DNA of 64,000 bases from Solidesulfovibrio sp. GTDB lineage: Bacteria; Desulfobacterota; Desulfovibrionia; Desulfovibrionales; Desulfovibrionaceae. A model generated the notes under the pieces. The model was given only the letters and a program-made list of their open reading frames with translations, did no database searches and was not told where the DNA came from. Numbering within the stretch: position 1 is the stretch's first letter; each line of letters opens with the position of its first letter. Positions 29,821-42,737 of the stretch are shown here, in pieces. The translations under genes were made by a program, and so were the position numbers. The stretch is taken from contig NZ_JBCFBA010000007.1 in the NCBI RefSeq assembly GCF_038562415.1, forward strand, positions 124,001 through 188,000, read 5' to 3'.

Positions 29821-31083
29821 CTAGCCGCGCGCGCCCCGCCGGGGCTTGCCGATGCCCACTTCCAGCAGGTCCTGGCCGATGACGAGCCTGCCGGGAAAAT
29901 TGCGCTGGGCCAGGCGCAGCCGCGACGTGGGCGTGTTGCCCGGAGCGATGTGGCTTAAGACCAGGGTCTCGACCCCGCACGACGCCGCCACCTCCCCCAC
30001 GTCCTTGGTGGAGGTGTGGGCGGAGATCACGTGCTTGTACAGCGGCCAGGCGGGATCGCCCTCCTTGACGCCCCGGAAGGTGGCCTCGATCCACAGTTCG
30101 TCGATGACCTCGTGGACCAGCACGTCGGCGCCCCTGGCCAGCTTTTGCAGGTTGCCGGAGGTGTCGGGGCCGGTGTCGCCGGAGATGACCAAGGCGCCGT
30201 CCTCGGTGTCGAAGCGGAAGGCGAAGGAGGGATAGACCTGGTAGTGGTCCACCAGGACGGCCGTCACCCGGACGCGGTCGTCCGTGAATATCTCGAAGGG
30301 CTCCATGGCCGGGCAGGTGTCGTCCCGGGTCCAGGCCCTGGCCGGGTCGGGCGGCGTGAAGCCCGTGGGCCAGGGAATGGTTGCGGGGTCGCCGATCTCC
30401 CGGACATCGAGGATTTTCGTCAGGTCGGGGTAGCCTTCGTCCCGGGCGCAATCGTTGAAGTTCTGGGCGAAGGCCTGCAGGAGCAGATCGGTCATCCGCG
30501 CCGTGCCCGGGGTGGGGGTGGGCTGGCCGGGGCCGGCGCAACCGGCCTCGATGATGGCACCGGTGTAGCCCGAATGGTTTTCCTCCAGCCGTCCCCGGGG
30601 ACCCGGCCCGATGATGGGCAATGGCCCGCGTTCGGCATAGCCGGCCCTGGCCCCGATCTCCAGGAAGGTGGGGTAGTCGCCCAGGTGGTCCATGTGCAGG
30701 TGGGTGAAAAACACGGCCCGGACATTATTGAGAAACGTGGAGAGTTCGAGCTGGGTCCGCTGCCCCTTGTAGGTGACGAAATGCCCGCGGTTGAAGGCCT
30801 CGGCCAGCCGGCGGGTGGCGCCGAAACCCAGGTCGACGAGGTACATGGCGTCGCCGACCACCAGCGCCTGGGAGGCGCTGGCCCGGTCCGAGCCCGGCCA
30901 CCAGGTCATGCCGCCCGTGGTGCCGAGCAGCACGAGCCGGGTGTTGTGGACGGCCGTCCCGGACGCGGCCCCCCCCTTGCCGCCGCCGCGGCCCAGCAGC
31001 AACGGCGCGAACAACAACGCCCCGGCACCGCGCAGCAATGCCCGACGACAGACACCGGAATTTTTGGTTCGAGGACAAGGCAT
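29821..31083 (-). CDS. Exported metallo-beta-lactamase-fold hydrolase (RNase Z/AtsA-like)
   Basis: 420 residues. The N-terminus (CRRALLRGAGALLFAPLLL) looks like a Tat or Sec signal. The zinc motif is HLHMDHLGD (about 140), with DHYQVYP for a later ligand, SGDTGPD for the bridging Asp and LSHIAPG for a further His. The mix of long insert and RNase Z-like spacing resembles exported members annotated as arylsulfatase-like hydrolases. Start 31083 is supported by GGAGGTGG. The genes downstream are other exported hydrolases. Confidence 0.85.
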   Translation of the reverse strand: MPCPRTKNSGVCRRALLRGAGALLFAPLLLGRGGGKGGAASGTAVHNTRLVLLGTTGGMTWWPGSDRASASQALVVGDAMYLVDLGFGATRRLAEAFNRGHFVTYKGQRTQLELSTFLNNVRAVFFTHLHMDHLGDYPTFLEIGARAGYAERGPLPIIGPGPRGRLEENHSGYTGAIIEAGCAGPGQPTPTPGTARMTDLLLQAFAQNFNDCARDEGYPDLTKILDVREIGDPATIPWPTGFTPPDPARAWTRDDTCPAMEPFEIFTDDRVRVTAVLVDHYQVYPSFAFRFDTEDGALVISGDTGPDTSGNLQKLARGADVLVHEVIDELWIEATFRGVKEGDPAWPLYKHVISAHTSTKDVGEVAASCGVETLVLSHIAPGNTPTSRLRLAQRNFPGRLVIGQDLLEVGIGKPRRGARG

Positions 31084-31394
31084 GGCCACCTCCGTGGACA
31101 CGGGCTGATGGTTCACCGGATCGGAAGGCCGTTTCGCTTCGTGCACGGCAGACTAGCTCACAGGAAAGGGCAAGATCAATGGCCCCGTCTCGCATGATGC
31201 CGCCCGAACCGGCGAGCGGGCGCCTTGCGGGCGGGCGACGGGAGCCCCAAGGCGGACGACGGAGGAAACGACGGTGACTTTTCCGTCATTTCAGAGTAGT
31301 CAAGGCGAACTATCGGCCATTCCCGGGTTCTCTTTTTTTGCCCAGCCATGCCGGCAACAGCCGCGCCGGGAAGAGACGCCCGAAGGATGCGCTT
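31084..31394. other. Intergenic divergent region, 311 bp
   Basis: It separates two divergent genes and must hold both promoters, but no convincing -35/-10 or -24/-12 element stands out. A weak hairpin GACGG-N8-CCGTC (31270-31287) is the only structure noted. Confidence 0.4.
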
Positions 31395-32345
31395 GTGGTG
31401 GTTGTGTCGCGCCCCGCCCAGATCCGTTTCACTTTCGCCGGCCGTGTGGCGTTCGCCGTTCTTTTTTGCGCCCTGCTGGCCGCGGGCTGTTCCGGGGACA
31501 ACCGGCCCGCCTACGCCCCGACCTATTCCAGCACGCCACCGCCCATGCCCACGCGCTACGTCTTCGGTGTCCACCCCTTGCACAACCCGCAAAAACTCTT
31601 CGAAACCTACGAACCGCTTTTGCGCTACCTCAACACGCTCCTCGACATCCCCAATGCCCGCATCGCGTTGGAAACGTCCAACACCTACCAGGACTTCGAC
31701 GTCAAACTGGCCCGCCGCGCCCTGCATTTCGCCCTGCCCAACCCCTACCGGACCCTGACCGGCCAGGACCGGGGCTACCGCATCTTCGCCAAGATGGACA
31801 ACGACGAGGACTTCCGGGGCATCATCATCCTGCGCAAGGACAGCGACATCCGCTGCGTCGCCGACCTTCGCGGCAAAGCCATGTCCTGCCCGGCCCCGAC
31901 CGCCCTGGCCGCCACCATGATGCCCCAATTGTACCTGCGCGAACACGGGCTTACCTCCCTCGACGAAGTCGAGACCCTCTACGTCGGCACCCACCACTCG
32001 GCCATCATGAACGTCCTGCTTGGCCGCACGGCCGCCGCCTCCACCTGGCCCCCGGCTTGGCGCGAATTCCTTGCCGAGCGGCCGCAGGCGCAACAGGAGT
32101 TGGAGGTTCGCTGGCGCACGGACCCCTTGCCCAGCAACGGCCTGCTCGCGCGCGACGACGTTCCGGCCGCCGTCGCGGACAGAGTCCGCGACCTGCTGCT
32201 CGGCCTGCAAGAATCCCCGGAAGGCCGGGATATCCTGCGGCGCCTGGGCATCCCCCGGTTCGTGGCCGCCGACAGTGCGACCTACGCCCCCGTGGCCGCG
32301 TTCCTGCGGGAATTCAAAGCCAAGGTCCGGCCACTGCCGGATTGA
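31395..32345 (+). CDS. PhnD-like periplasmic substrate-binding lipoprotein
   Basis: A 316-residue lipoprotein. The signal peptide ends in LAAGC, giving a lipidated Cys. The rest matches phosphate/phosphonate-type (PhnD) solute-binding proteins: YVFGVHPLHNPQKLFETYEPLLRYL, LHFALPNPYRTL, FRGIIILRKDSDI, DLRGKAMSCPAPTALAATMMP. A GTG start at 31395 follows GAAGGA by seven bases; the longer TTG frame is not needed. No permease or ATPase lies nearby; the next gene encodes a hybrid kinase, so a ligand-sensing role is more likely than uptake. Confidence 0.85.
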   Translation: MVVVSRPAQIRFTFAGRVAFAVLFCALLAAGCSGDNRPAYAPTYSSTPPPMPTRYVFGVHPLHNPQKLFETYEPLLRYLNTLLDIPNARIALETSNTYQDFDVKLARRALHFALPNPYRTLTGQDRGYRIFAKMDNDEDFRGIIILRKDSDIRCVADLRGKAMSCPAPTALAATMMPQLYLREHGLTSLDEVETLYVGTHHSAIMNVLLGRTAAASTWPPAWREFLAERPQAQQELEVRWRTDPLPSNGLLARDDVPAAVADRVRDLLLGLQESPEGRDILRRLGIPRFVAADSATYAPVAAFLREFKAKVRPLPD

Positions 32346-32367
32346 ACCGTAACAACCGGAAAGCGGC

Positions 32368-35172
<2,805 letters not shown>

Positions 35173-35267
35173 GGCGACATTTTTCTTCCCTGGCGCCGGC
35201 ATCGGGCCTATGCTGCCAGCCGCCGGCGAGACGCCGAAACCCTCCAGACCATCCGGAATGCCGCCCC

Positions 35268-36254
35268 ATGGACACCATGCGCTGCCTGCTTTTGCCCGAG
35301 ACCGACCCGGCCCTGAACCTGGCCACCGAGGAATGGCTGCTGCGCCACGGCACGGCCAACGTCTTCATGCTGTGGCGCAACGCCGCCGCCATCATCGTGG
35401 GCCGCAACCAGAACACCCGGGCGCAGGTCAACGAGGCCTACGTGCGGGCCCACGGCATTCCCGTGGTCCGGCGCCTCACCGGCGGCGGCGCCGTCTTCCA
35501 CGACCTCGGCAACGTCAACTTCACCTTCATCGACATCGACAACCCGTCGGGCCGACTGGATTTCGCCCGCTACACCGCACCCATCCTGGACGCCCTGGCC
35601 TCCATGGGCGTGGCGGCCCGCTTCGACGGCCGCAACGACCTGGCCATCGACGGCCAGAAAATCTCCGGCAACGCCCAGTTCCTCCACGGCAACCGCATCC
35701 TGCACCACGGCACGCTGCTTTTTTCCGCCTCCATCACCGACCTCTCGGCCGCGCTCCTGGTCGATCCCCTCAAATACCGCGACAAGGCCGTCAAAAGCGT
35801 GGCCAAGCGGGTGACCAACATCAGCGCCCACCTGCCGCGCCCCCTGGGCGTCGAAGCCTTCATGGACCGGGTCATGGCGGCGGTGGCCGGCCAGGGCGCC
35901 GTGACGGACACACCGTTCACCCCCGAGGAGCGGGCGCAGATCGAGACCCTGGCCGACATCAAATACCGGGCCTACGACTGGAATTTCGGCTATTCGCCGG
36001 AGTATGCCTTCTCGAAGTCCATCCGCACGGCCGGGGGCATGGTGGAGACGCATTTCGACGTCCGGCAGGGCGTCATCGCCTCGTTGCGCTTTTACGGGGA
36101 TTTTTTCGGCACGCGCGACGTGGCCGGCCTGGAGGCCCGGCTCGCCGGCTGCCCCCACGAGCCCGAGGCCCTGCTGCGCCGCCTCGACCAGGTGCCGCTT
36201 GAGGATTTCATGCTCGGCGTCACGGCGGCGGCCCTGGTCGAGGGGTTTTTCTGA
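35268..36254 (+). CDS. lplA: Lipoate-protein ligase
   Basis: A 328-residue enzyme attaching lipoate (as lipoyl-AMP) to E2 or glycine-cleavage H proteins. Family motifs seen are RRLTGGGAVFHDLGNVNF (the lipoate-binding loop, about 65-82), a KISGNAQF block with the catalytic Lys, and SSLR-type spacing near YRDKAVKSVAKRVTNIS. The C-terminal accessory domain is present (KYRAYDWNFG...). The gene is alone in its direction and converges with nadB, whose stop lies 4 bases away. Confidence 0.92.
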   Translation: MDTMRCLLLPETDPALNLATEEWLLRHGTANVFMLWRNAAAIIVGRNQNTRAQVNEAYVRAHGIPVVRRLTGGGAVFHDLGNVNFTFIDIDNPSGRLDFARYTAPILDALASMGVAARFDGRNDLAIDGQKISGNAQFLHGNRILHHGTLLFSASITDLSAALLVDPLKYRDKAVKSVAKRVTNISAHLPRPLGVEAFMDRVMAAVAGQGAVTDTPFTPEERAQIETLADIKYRAYDWNFGYSPEYAFSKSIRTAGGMVETHFDVRQGVIASLRFYGDFFGTRDVAGLEARLAGCPHEPEALLRRLDQVPLEDFMLGVTAAALVEGFF

Positions 36255-36258
36255 AAGG

Positions 36259-37839
<1,581 letters not shown>

Positions 37840-37863
37840 CGCCCCTTCTCCCTTTGCGGCCCG

Positions 37864-38898
37864 TCAGCGGGCCGAGACTTCGAGCATCCTGGCCACGGCG
37901 GCCGTGGCCGGGCCGCGCACGTCCTCGGGCACGGTCACGGGAGCGGCGGTGTCCAGGGAGGCAAGCGCGGCGAGCAGGTTTTCCTCGGTCCCCTTGGCCA
38001 TGTTGGAGCAGCCGGACAGGCACAGCGGCCGGATGCCCTTTTCGCCCTGGTAGCGCCGGGCCAGGCGGGAAACGAGGTTTATTTCCGTGCCGATAAAGAT
38101 CTCCGCCCCGGCCGGGGCCTCGGCCACGTACTTGATGATGAACGAGGTGGAGCCGGCCGCGTCGGCGGCCTGGACCGTCTCCGGAGCGCACTCGGGATGG
38201 ACCACGACCCTGGCGCCCGGATGGCCGGCGCGCACGGCGGCGATGTCGCGGGCCTTGAACCGCGAATGGATGACGCACTGGCCGGGCCACAAAAGGACCT
38301 CGGCCCGGGCGGCCGCCTCGAGGTCCAGCCGGGAGCCGCCGGCGCGGACATCCAGGATGTGGCGCCTGTCCGCCGGCACGCCCAGGGCGTCGCAGGTGTT
38401 TTGCCCGAGCATCTTGTCCGGCAGAAACAGCACGCCGCGCCCCTGGTCCAGGGCCCAGCGCAGCATTTTCCCGGCATTGGCCGAGGTGCACACCGAACCG
38501 CCGCGGGCGCCGACCACGGCCTTCACCGCGGCCGAGGAATTGACGTAGGTCAGGGGCAGCAGGTCGCGGCCGGCTTGGCGCAGGTTGTCGAGCACCGTGG
38601 CCACCAGGGCGGCCGGGGCCATCTCGGACATGACGCAGGCGGCGTCCGGGGCCGGGATGTGCACGCGCTGGCCGGGTTTCGCCAGCATGGCCGCGGTCTC
38701 GGCCATGAAAAAGACGCCGCAGAAAACGATGTCGCGGGCCGACAGCCCGGCCACCTGGCGCGAGAGCTCCAGGGAATCGCCCAGGATGTCGGCGTGGGCC
38801 ACCACGGCGTCGCGCTGGTAGTGGTGGGCCAGGATGGCCAGGGTGTCGCCGCGCCGGCGGCGGATTTCGGTGATTTTTTCCGTCGTGGATGCGTCCAT
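37864..38898 (-). CDS. nadA: Quinolinate synthase A
   Basis: Condenses iminoaspartate with dihydroxyacetone phosphate to quinolinate, using a [4Fe-4S] cluster. It has 344 residues with family features YVNSSAAVKAVVG, CTSANA, VHPECAPETV and CSNMAKGTEENL, including cysteines expected to hold the cluster. The start ATG overlaps the nadC stop (TGATG), so the genes are translationally coupled. Confidence 0.95.
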   Translation of the reverse strand: MDASTTEKITEIRRRRGDTLAILAHHYQRDAVVAHADILGDSLELSRQVAGLSARDIVFCGVFFMAETAAMLAKPGQRVHIPAPDAACVMSEMAPAALVATVLDNLRQAGRDLLPLTYVNSSAAVKAVVGARGGSVCTSANAGKMLRWALDQGRGVLFLPDKMLGQNTCDALGVPADRRHILDVRAGGSRLDLEAAARAEVLLWPGQCVIHSRFKARDIAAVRAGHPGARVVVHPECAPETVQAADAAGSTSFIIKYVAEAPAGAEIFIGTEINLVSRLARRYQGEKGIRPLCLSGCSNMAKGTEENLLAALASLDTAAPVTVPEDVRGPATAAVARMLEVSAR

Positions 38899-39788
38899 CA
38901 GGCCGTGGCCTCCTCGATGAGCATGCTGAAATCGGCGCTTGGCGCGGAATGGGTGATGCGCCCCACGGACACGAAGTCCGGCCCGAGCGCCGCGATGGCG
39001 GCCAGGGCCGGCAGGTCCACCCCGCCGCTGACCTCGGTCTCGATGTCCGCCGGCACCAGGGCCAGGGCCTGCCGCATGGTGTCCGCGTCCATGTTGTCAA
39101 GCATGATCCGTGCCGGCTTCTCGGCCACGGCCTGGACCACCTCGGCCAGGGTGCGGCATTCGACCTCGACCGGGGGCATGGCTTCCAGGCGCCCCTGATA
39201 AGCCCGGCGCAGGGCGGCCATGGCCTGCGGGATGCCGCCGGCCCGGTCGATGTGGTTGTCCTTGAACATGAGCATTTCGGCCAGGTTCTTGCGGTGGTTG
39301 ACGCCGCCGCCGACGGTCACGGCGTATTTTTCGGGATAGCGCAGCCCGGGCAGGGTCTTGCGGGTGTCGAGCAGCCGCGTTTTCGATCCGGCCAGGGCGG
39401 AGGCGGCCGCCGCCACCCGGTTGGCGATGCCCGAAAGATGGCACAGGAAATTGAGCATGACCCGCTCGGCCTTAAGCAGCGTGACGGCCGGGCCGTCGAT
39501 GACCGCCACCACCGTCCGATCGGGCACGGCGTCGCCGTCGGCGGCGAAAAAACGGACGTCGCAACGCGCCGCCTCGCCCATCCGCTCCAGGACCAGGGGC
39601 AGGATGGGCAGCCCGGCCACCAGGGTGTCCTGTTTGGCCACGATGCGGGCGGCAAGCCTGTCGGCCGGGGAAAAAACGGCCAGGGAGGTCAAATCCTCGC
39701 CGTCCTCCTCCAGGGCCAGGTCGATGGCCCGCAGCAGGAATTCCCGGGCCGGGCCGGTGAAGAAAGCCTCGAAACGGGGATCGGTCAT
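38898..39788 (-). CDS. nadC: Nicotinate-nucleotide pyrophosphorylase (quinolinate PRTase)
   Basis: Converts quinolinate and PRPP to nicotinate mononucleotide. It has 296 residues. The PRPP-binding region TRKTLPGLR is at about 145, MLDNMD at about 223 and EVSGGV at about 247. GGGAG lies upstream of the ATG at 39788. It is the first gene of the nad operon and is followed at once by nadA and nadB, giving the full de novo route from aspartate to NaMN. Confidence 0.96.
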   Translation of the reverse strand: MTDPRFEAFFTGPAREFLLRAIDLALEEDGEDLTSLAVFSPADRLAARIVAKQDTLVAGLPILPLVLERMGEAARCDVRFFAADGDAVPDRTVVAVIDGPAVTLLKAERVMLNFLCHLSGIANRVAAAASALAGSKTRLLDTRKTLPGLRYPEKYAVTVGGGVNHRKNLAEMLMFKDNHIDRAGGIPQAMAALRRAYQGRLEAMPPVEVECRTLAEVVQAVAEKPARIMLDNMDADTMRQALALVPADIETEVSGGVDLPALAAIAALGPDFVSVGRITHSAPSADFSMLIEEATA

Positions 39789-40098
39789 GGCACTCCCGCC
39801 TTGGCGGCTGGGGCCGGGCCTCGAAGCGCATCCGGGGCCGGGCCGGGGTAGGGAAAGGCCGCGGGCGGCCCGCGCCGGGCGTTCCTGCGGACCGGCAGCG
39901 GCGAAAACGGCCAGCCACCGGGAAATCAGTAACTTTTTTGCGCCCTTCCGGCAAGGGATCGGCCTGGCGACTTTTGCCCCGCCGCGTCCCGGCCCACGGC
40001 CGGCCATTCCCCGCCAAGGGCCGTCCTCCCTGGGTCGACGCGGTGTGGCAAAACGACACGGGCACGGTCCCCGGGCGGACAAATCGCCCGGCGGCCCC
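39789..40098. other. Intergenic, 310 bp, upstream of the nad operon
   Basis: No gene is supported. It must carry the nad promoter. A T-rich patch on the minus strand around 39930 (GCAAAAAAGTTACTGATTTCC) is the likeliest site, but -35/-10 matches are weak. Near the rarA end, CCGGGCG/CGCCCGG arms (40071-40091) form a short hairpin without a U-tract. Confidence 0.4.
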
Positions 40099-41325
40099 TC
40101 AGCCCTGCCGCTTGCGCAGCCTGGCCACCCGGGCGGCCAGGCGCGGCTCCAGGCCCTGGTCCTTGGCCGTATAAAACTGCCGGCCGACCAGCTCCTCGGG
40201 CAGGTAGTCCTGGTCCACCCAGGCCTCGGGATAGGCGTGAGGGTACTTGTAGCCCTTGCCGAAGCCCCACTCCCGCTGCAACCGGGTGGAGGGATTGCGC
40301 AGGTGCAGGGGCACGGGCTTGACCCCGGACTGCATGATGTCCTTCTTGGCGGCCAGATAGGCGGCGTAGGCGCTGTTGCTCTTGGGCGCCAGGGCCAGAT
40401 AGACGGCGGTCTGGGCCAGGGGGATGAACCCCTCGGGCATGCCGATGCGCTCCACGGCCTCGGCGGCGGAAACGGCCAGGGGCAAGGCCATGGGATCGGC
40501 CAGGCCCACGTCCTCGGAGGCGGAAATCATCAGCCGGCGGCAGCAAAAGCGCGGATCCTCGCCGGATTCGAGCAGGCAGGCCAGGTAGTACAGGGCCGCG
40601 TCCGGGTCGCTGCCCCGGATGGACTTGATCATGGCCGAAGCCAGTTCGTAGTGGGAGTCGCCGTCGCGGTCGCCCCGGGCCAGGGCCTCGGGGAGCTGCT
40701 TTTTGAGCTCCTCGGCCCCCCGCTTGTCCTCGGGCAGGGCGGCGGCGAATTCCACGAGATTGAGCAGCGTGCGGCCGTCGCCCGAGGATAACAGGGCGAT
40801 GATTTCGAGGCTCTCGGGCGAAAGCTCCATGCCCGCCTCCCTGGCGCCCCGCTCGGCCAGCAAAAGCAGCTCGGCATGGGACAGCGGCCGCAGCCGAAAA
40901 ACGTGCAGCCGCGAAAGCAGCTGGCGCGTCACGGAAAAGGACGGGTTTTCCGTGGTGGTGGCGAGCAGCACGATGTCGCCGGTTTCCAGCAGCGGCAGGA
41001 AGAAATCCTGCTGGGCCTTGGAAAAGCGGTGCAGCTCGTCGAGGATGAGGATCTCCTTGCCTTTTATCAGTTCGCGCAGCGCGGCCAGGCCGGCCTCGGG
41101 GGCGCTGACGCGCACGAAGGGTCGGCCCTTGGCCCGGGCCAGGATCAGGGCCAGGGTGGACTTGCCGCAGCCCGGCGGGCCGAAAAAAAGCAGGCTCGGC
41201 AGGCGCGGCCCGGCCAGCATGGTGGTCAGCCGCGAGATGACGTGGGTCTGGCCGACGAATTCGGCCAGCGCCGACGGCCGGATGCGTTCGGCCAGAGGCC
41301 GCTTTTCGTTGCCCAGCAGATCCAT
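40099..41325 (-). CDS. rarA: Replication-associated recombination protein A (AAA+ ATPase)
   Basis: A 408-residue MgsA/RarA/WRNIP1-type ATPase that acts at stalled replication forks. The first block IRPSALAEFVGQTHV, Walker A GPPGCGKST (about 50), Walker B ILILDELHRFSK and sensor TTENPSF are present, followed by the conserved C-terminal region GSDPDAALYYLACLLESGEDP. ATG 41325 is followed by MDLLGNEKRPLAERIRP, the family N-terminus. It is 49 bases downstream of a lipoprotein gene on the same strand. Confidence 0.95.
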   Translation of the reverse strand: MDLLGNEKRPLAERIRPSALAEFVGQTHVISRLTTMLAGPRLPSLLFFGPPGCGKSTLALILARAKGRPFVRVSAPEAGLAALRELIKGKEILILDELHRFSKAQQDFFLPLLETGDIVLLATTTENPSFSVTRQLLSRLHVFRLRPLSHAELLLLAERGAREAGMELSPESLEIIALLSSGDGRTLLNLVEFAAALPEDKRGAEELKKQLPEALARGDRDGDSHYELASAMIKSIRGSDPDAALYYLACLLESGEDPRFCCRRLMISASEDVGLADPMALPLAVSAAEAVERIGMPEGFIPLAQTAVYLALAPKSNSAYAAYLAAKKDIMQSGVKPVPLHLRNPSTRLQREWGFGKGYKYPHAYPEAWVDQDYLPEELVGRQFYTAKDQGLEPRLAARVARLRKRQG

Positions 41326-41374
41326 GGTTCCCTTTCGGTCGGGTTGTGACGGCGGCGGGCGGCGCGGCCGTCGG

Positions 41375-42046
41375 TTACGGGGCTTGCGGCGGATCGTCGC
41401 CCGGCGCGGGCGCTTCCCGCGGGGCCGGGGAGGCCGCGCCGGCGGCGGCCACCCGCCCGGCCAGGCCGCGATGGCGCACCACCAGGCGGGACGGACCCTC
41501 GGAGGGCGTTTCCAACACCACGTCCGCTTCGCCGGCGCGCCACAGGCACACTGCCAGCAGGGGCGTTTCGCGGCAATAGGGCGGGCCGTGGCTCCGGGTC
41601 AAGCCCCGGCGCAGGGCATCGGCCTCGGCCCCGGAGGCGAGGGTGGCCGTGACGGCGAAAAAACGGCCCTGGTGGAAGCCGTAGACCACATCGGCCAGGG
41701 CGGCGCCGAAAAACGGCCCATCGCGGCCCGGACAGGCGCAGTAGGCCAGGGCTTCGGCCAGGCCGCGCGGCAGGGGGACATCCAGGGCGACACACTCCCC
41801 GGGCCGGGGGTCGCCGAAGGCCAGGCCGCCGTAGCCGGTGACCGGCTCGGGCGGCCGCGAGCAGGCGGCGAGGCAGGCCAGGACCAGGACGGCCAGGCCG
41901 AAGCGTCCCGGCCCCGGGCGGGGATGGCCTTCGCCGATGGCGCGCCCGCACCGGGCCGTCCCCGGCCCGGCCGGCCGGGAGGCGGGCGTTGCGTGCCCAG
42001 ACCGGGACGGCGCAGAGGAGACGGAGACTTTTTTTCCAAGCAACAT
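41375..42046 (-). CDS. Predicted lipoprotein of unknown function
   Basis: A 223-residue protein with a late signal peptide: about 45 hydrophilic residues precede GLAVLVLACLAAC, a good lipobox. That unusual long N-terminus may mean the true start lies further in, but no in-frame ATG/GTG/TTG with a Shine-Dalgarno was found there. The mature part holds five or more cysteines (GECVALD, YCACPG, YCRETP, AVCLW) and a Pro/Ala-rich tail. I do not recognise the family. It is probably co-transcribed with rarA downstream. Confidence 0.6.
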   Translation of the reverse strand: MLLGKKVSVSSAPSRSGHATPASRPAGPGTARCGRAIGEGHPRPGPGRFGLAVLVLACLAACSRPPEPVTGYGGLAFGDPRPGECVALDVPLPRGLAEALAYCACPGRDGPFFGAALADVVYGFHQGRFFAVTATLASGAEADALRRGLTRSHGPPYCRETPLLAVCLWRAGEADVVLETPSEGPSRLVVRHRGLAGRVAAAGAASPAPREAPAPGDDPPQAP

Positions 42047-42514
42047 CAGGCGGCTTCCGCAAAAAAAAATTATCAATAGTCCACACACTCCAGATACGGA
42101 ATCATTACGATGGCCTTTGTTTGAAACAAGAGAGCGTTTTTCACTGTTTGAATACATTTTTACACACGACAATAGAGCATACCGCTGTCATGCGCCTCGC
42201 CTTGACCGAAACGGAAAAGATGGTAACCTCTCCATCATCTGGCTCATTTTTCATATTTCACGCCAGAATCGCAAAATAGCGTAAACGCATTGCCGGCTCG
42301 ATGTCAGGGCCTGTCCCGGACGCCGCCCTGGCAAAACCTGTCCCGCCGCACCGGGGCAATGCCCCGAAAGGCGGGCCGGCCGCACCCGGACCGGCCGTGA
42401 CCGGCGTTCCCCTTGCCGTGGCCGCCAACCGGGAAAATGGCAAGCCCGGGCCGAGGCCGGCAGGCCCTCCGCCGGCCGCCCGGCGCCGTCGGATTCCCGG
42501 CTGGCGGCCGCTCC

Positions 42515-42530
42515 ATGAACAAATGTTCAT
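42515..42530. promoter_or_regulatory. Palindrome ATGAACAAATGTTCAT (GAAC-N4-GTTC, SOS-box-like)
   Basis: Perfect seven-base arms with a 2-base centre. GAAC-N4-GTTC is the core of Gram-positive-type LexA boxes. It is 208 bases upstream of the peptidase gene. Whether the host LexA uses this motif is not known from the window. Confidence 0.4.
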
Positions 42531-42608
42531 CGGGCCTTCGCCAATCGTACGGAAAGCCGGGTCATGCCCAAGCGGCGAGCCCCTGCAGGGCCCGTCCGCT
42601 TCCCGGCC

Positions 42609-42645
42609 CGGCGCGTTCCCCCACTCCCTCGCGGGGAACGCGCCG
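42609..42645. repeat. Inverted repeat, 13-bp arms
   Basis: CGGCGCGTTCCCC (42609-42621) and its reverse complement (42633-42645), with an 11-base loop, about 90 bases before the peptidase start. It could form a leader hairpin. Confidence 0.75.
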
Positions 42646-42737
42646 CCCGATCGCGCCCCGGCGGGAACACACCCGCCTCGGCCGCCCGCCTGTTCAGGTA
42701 AAATCCCCGGCTCGGCCGGGCCAACGCGAGGAGCATC

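Larger units (their letters stand above)
42047..42737. other. Intergenic, 691 bp, with AT-rich patch
   Basis: No gene is convincing. The stretch 42056-42290 is distinctly AT-rich against its neighbours; short frames there do not resemble known proteins. Further right lie a 7-1-7 palindrome (CGGGGCA/TGCCCCG, 42352-42366), an SOS-like palindrome (42515-42530) and a 13-bp-stem hairpin (42609-42645). It should contain promoters for the lipoprotein gene (left) and peptidase gene (right). Confidence 0.5.

Noticed and set aside
26834-30541. Single 1235-codon frame joining phospholipase-like and upstream genes
   Set aside because: Only the part from 28507 matches the family and has a signal peptide; the rest is out-of-frame overlap with other genes.
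31188-31206. Sigma-54-like element (GG...GC) upstream of the PhnD-like gene
   Set aside because: The GG-GC gap is 9 bases, not 10, and the TTGC part is missing.
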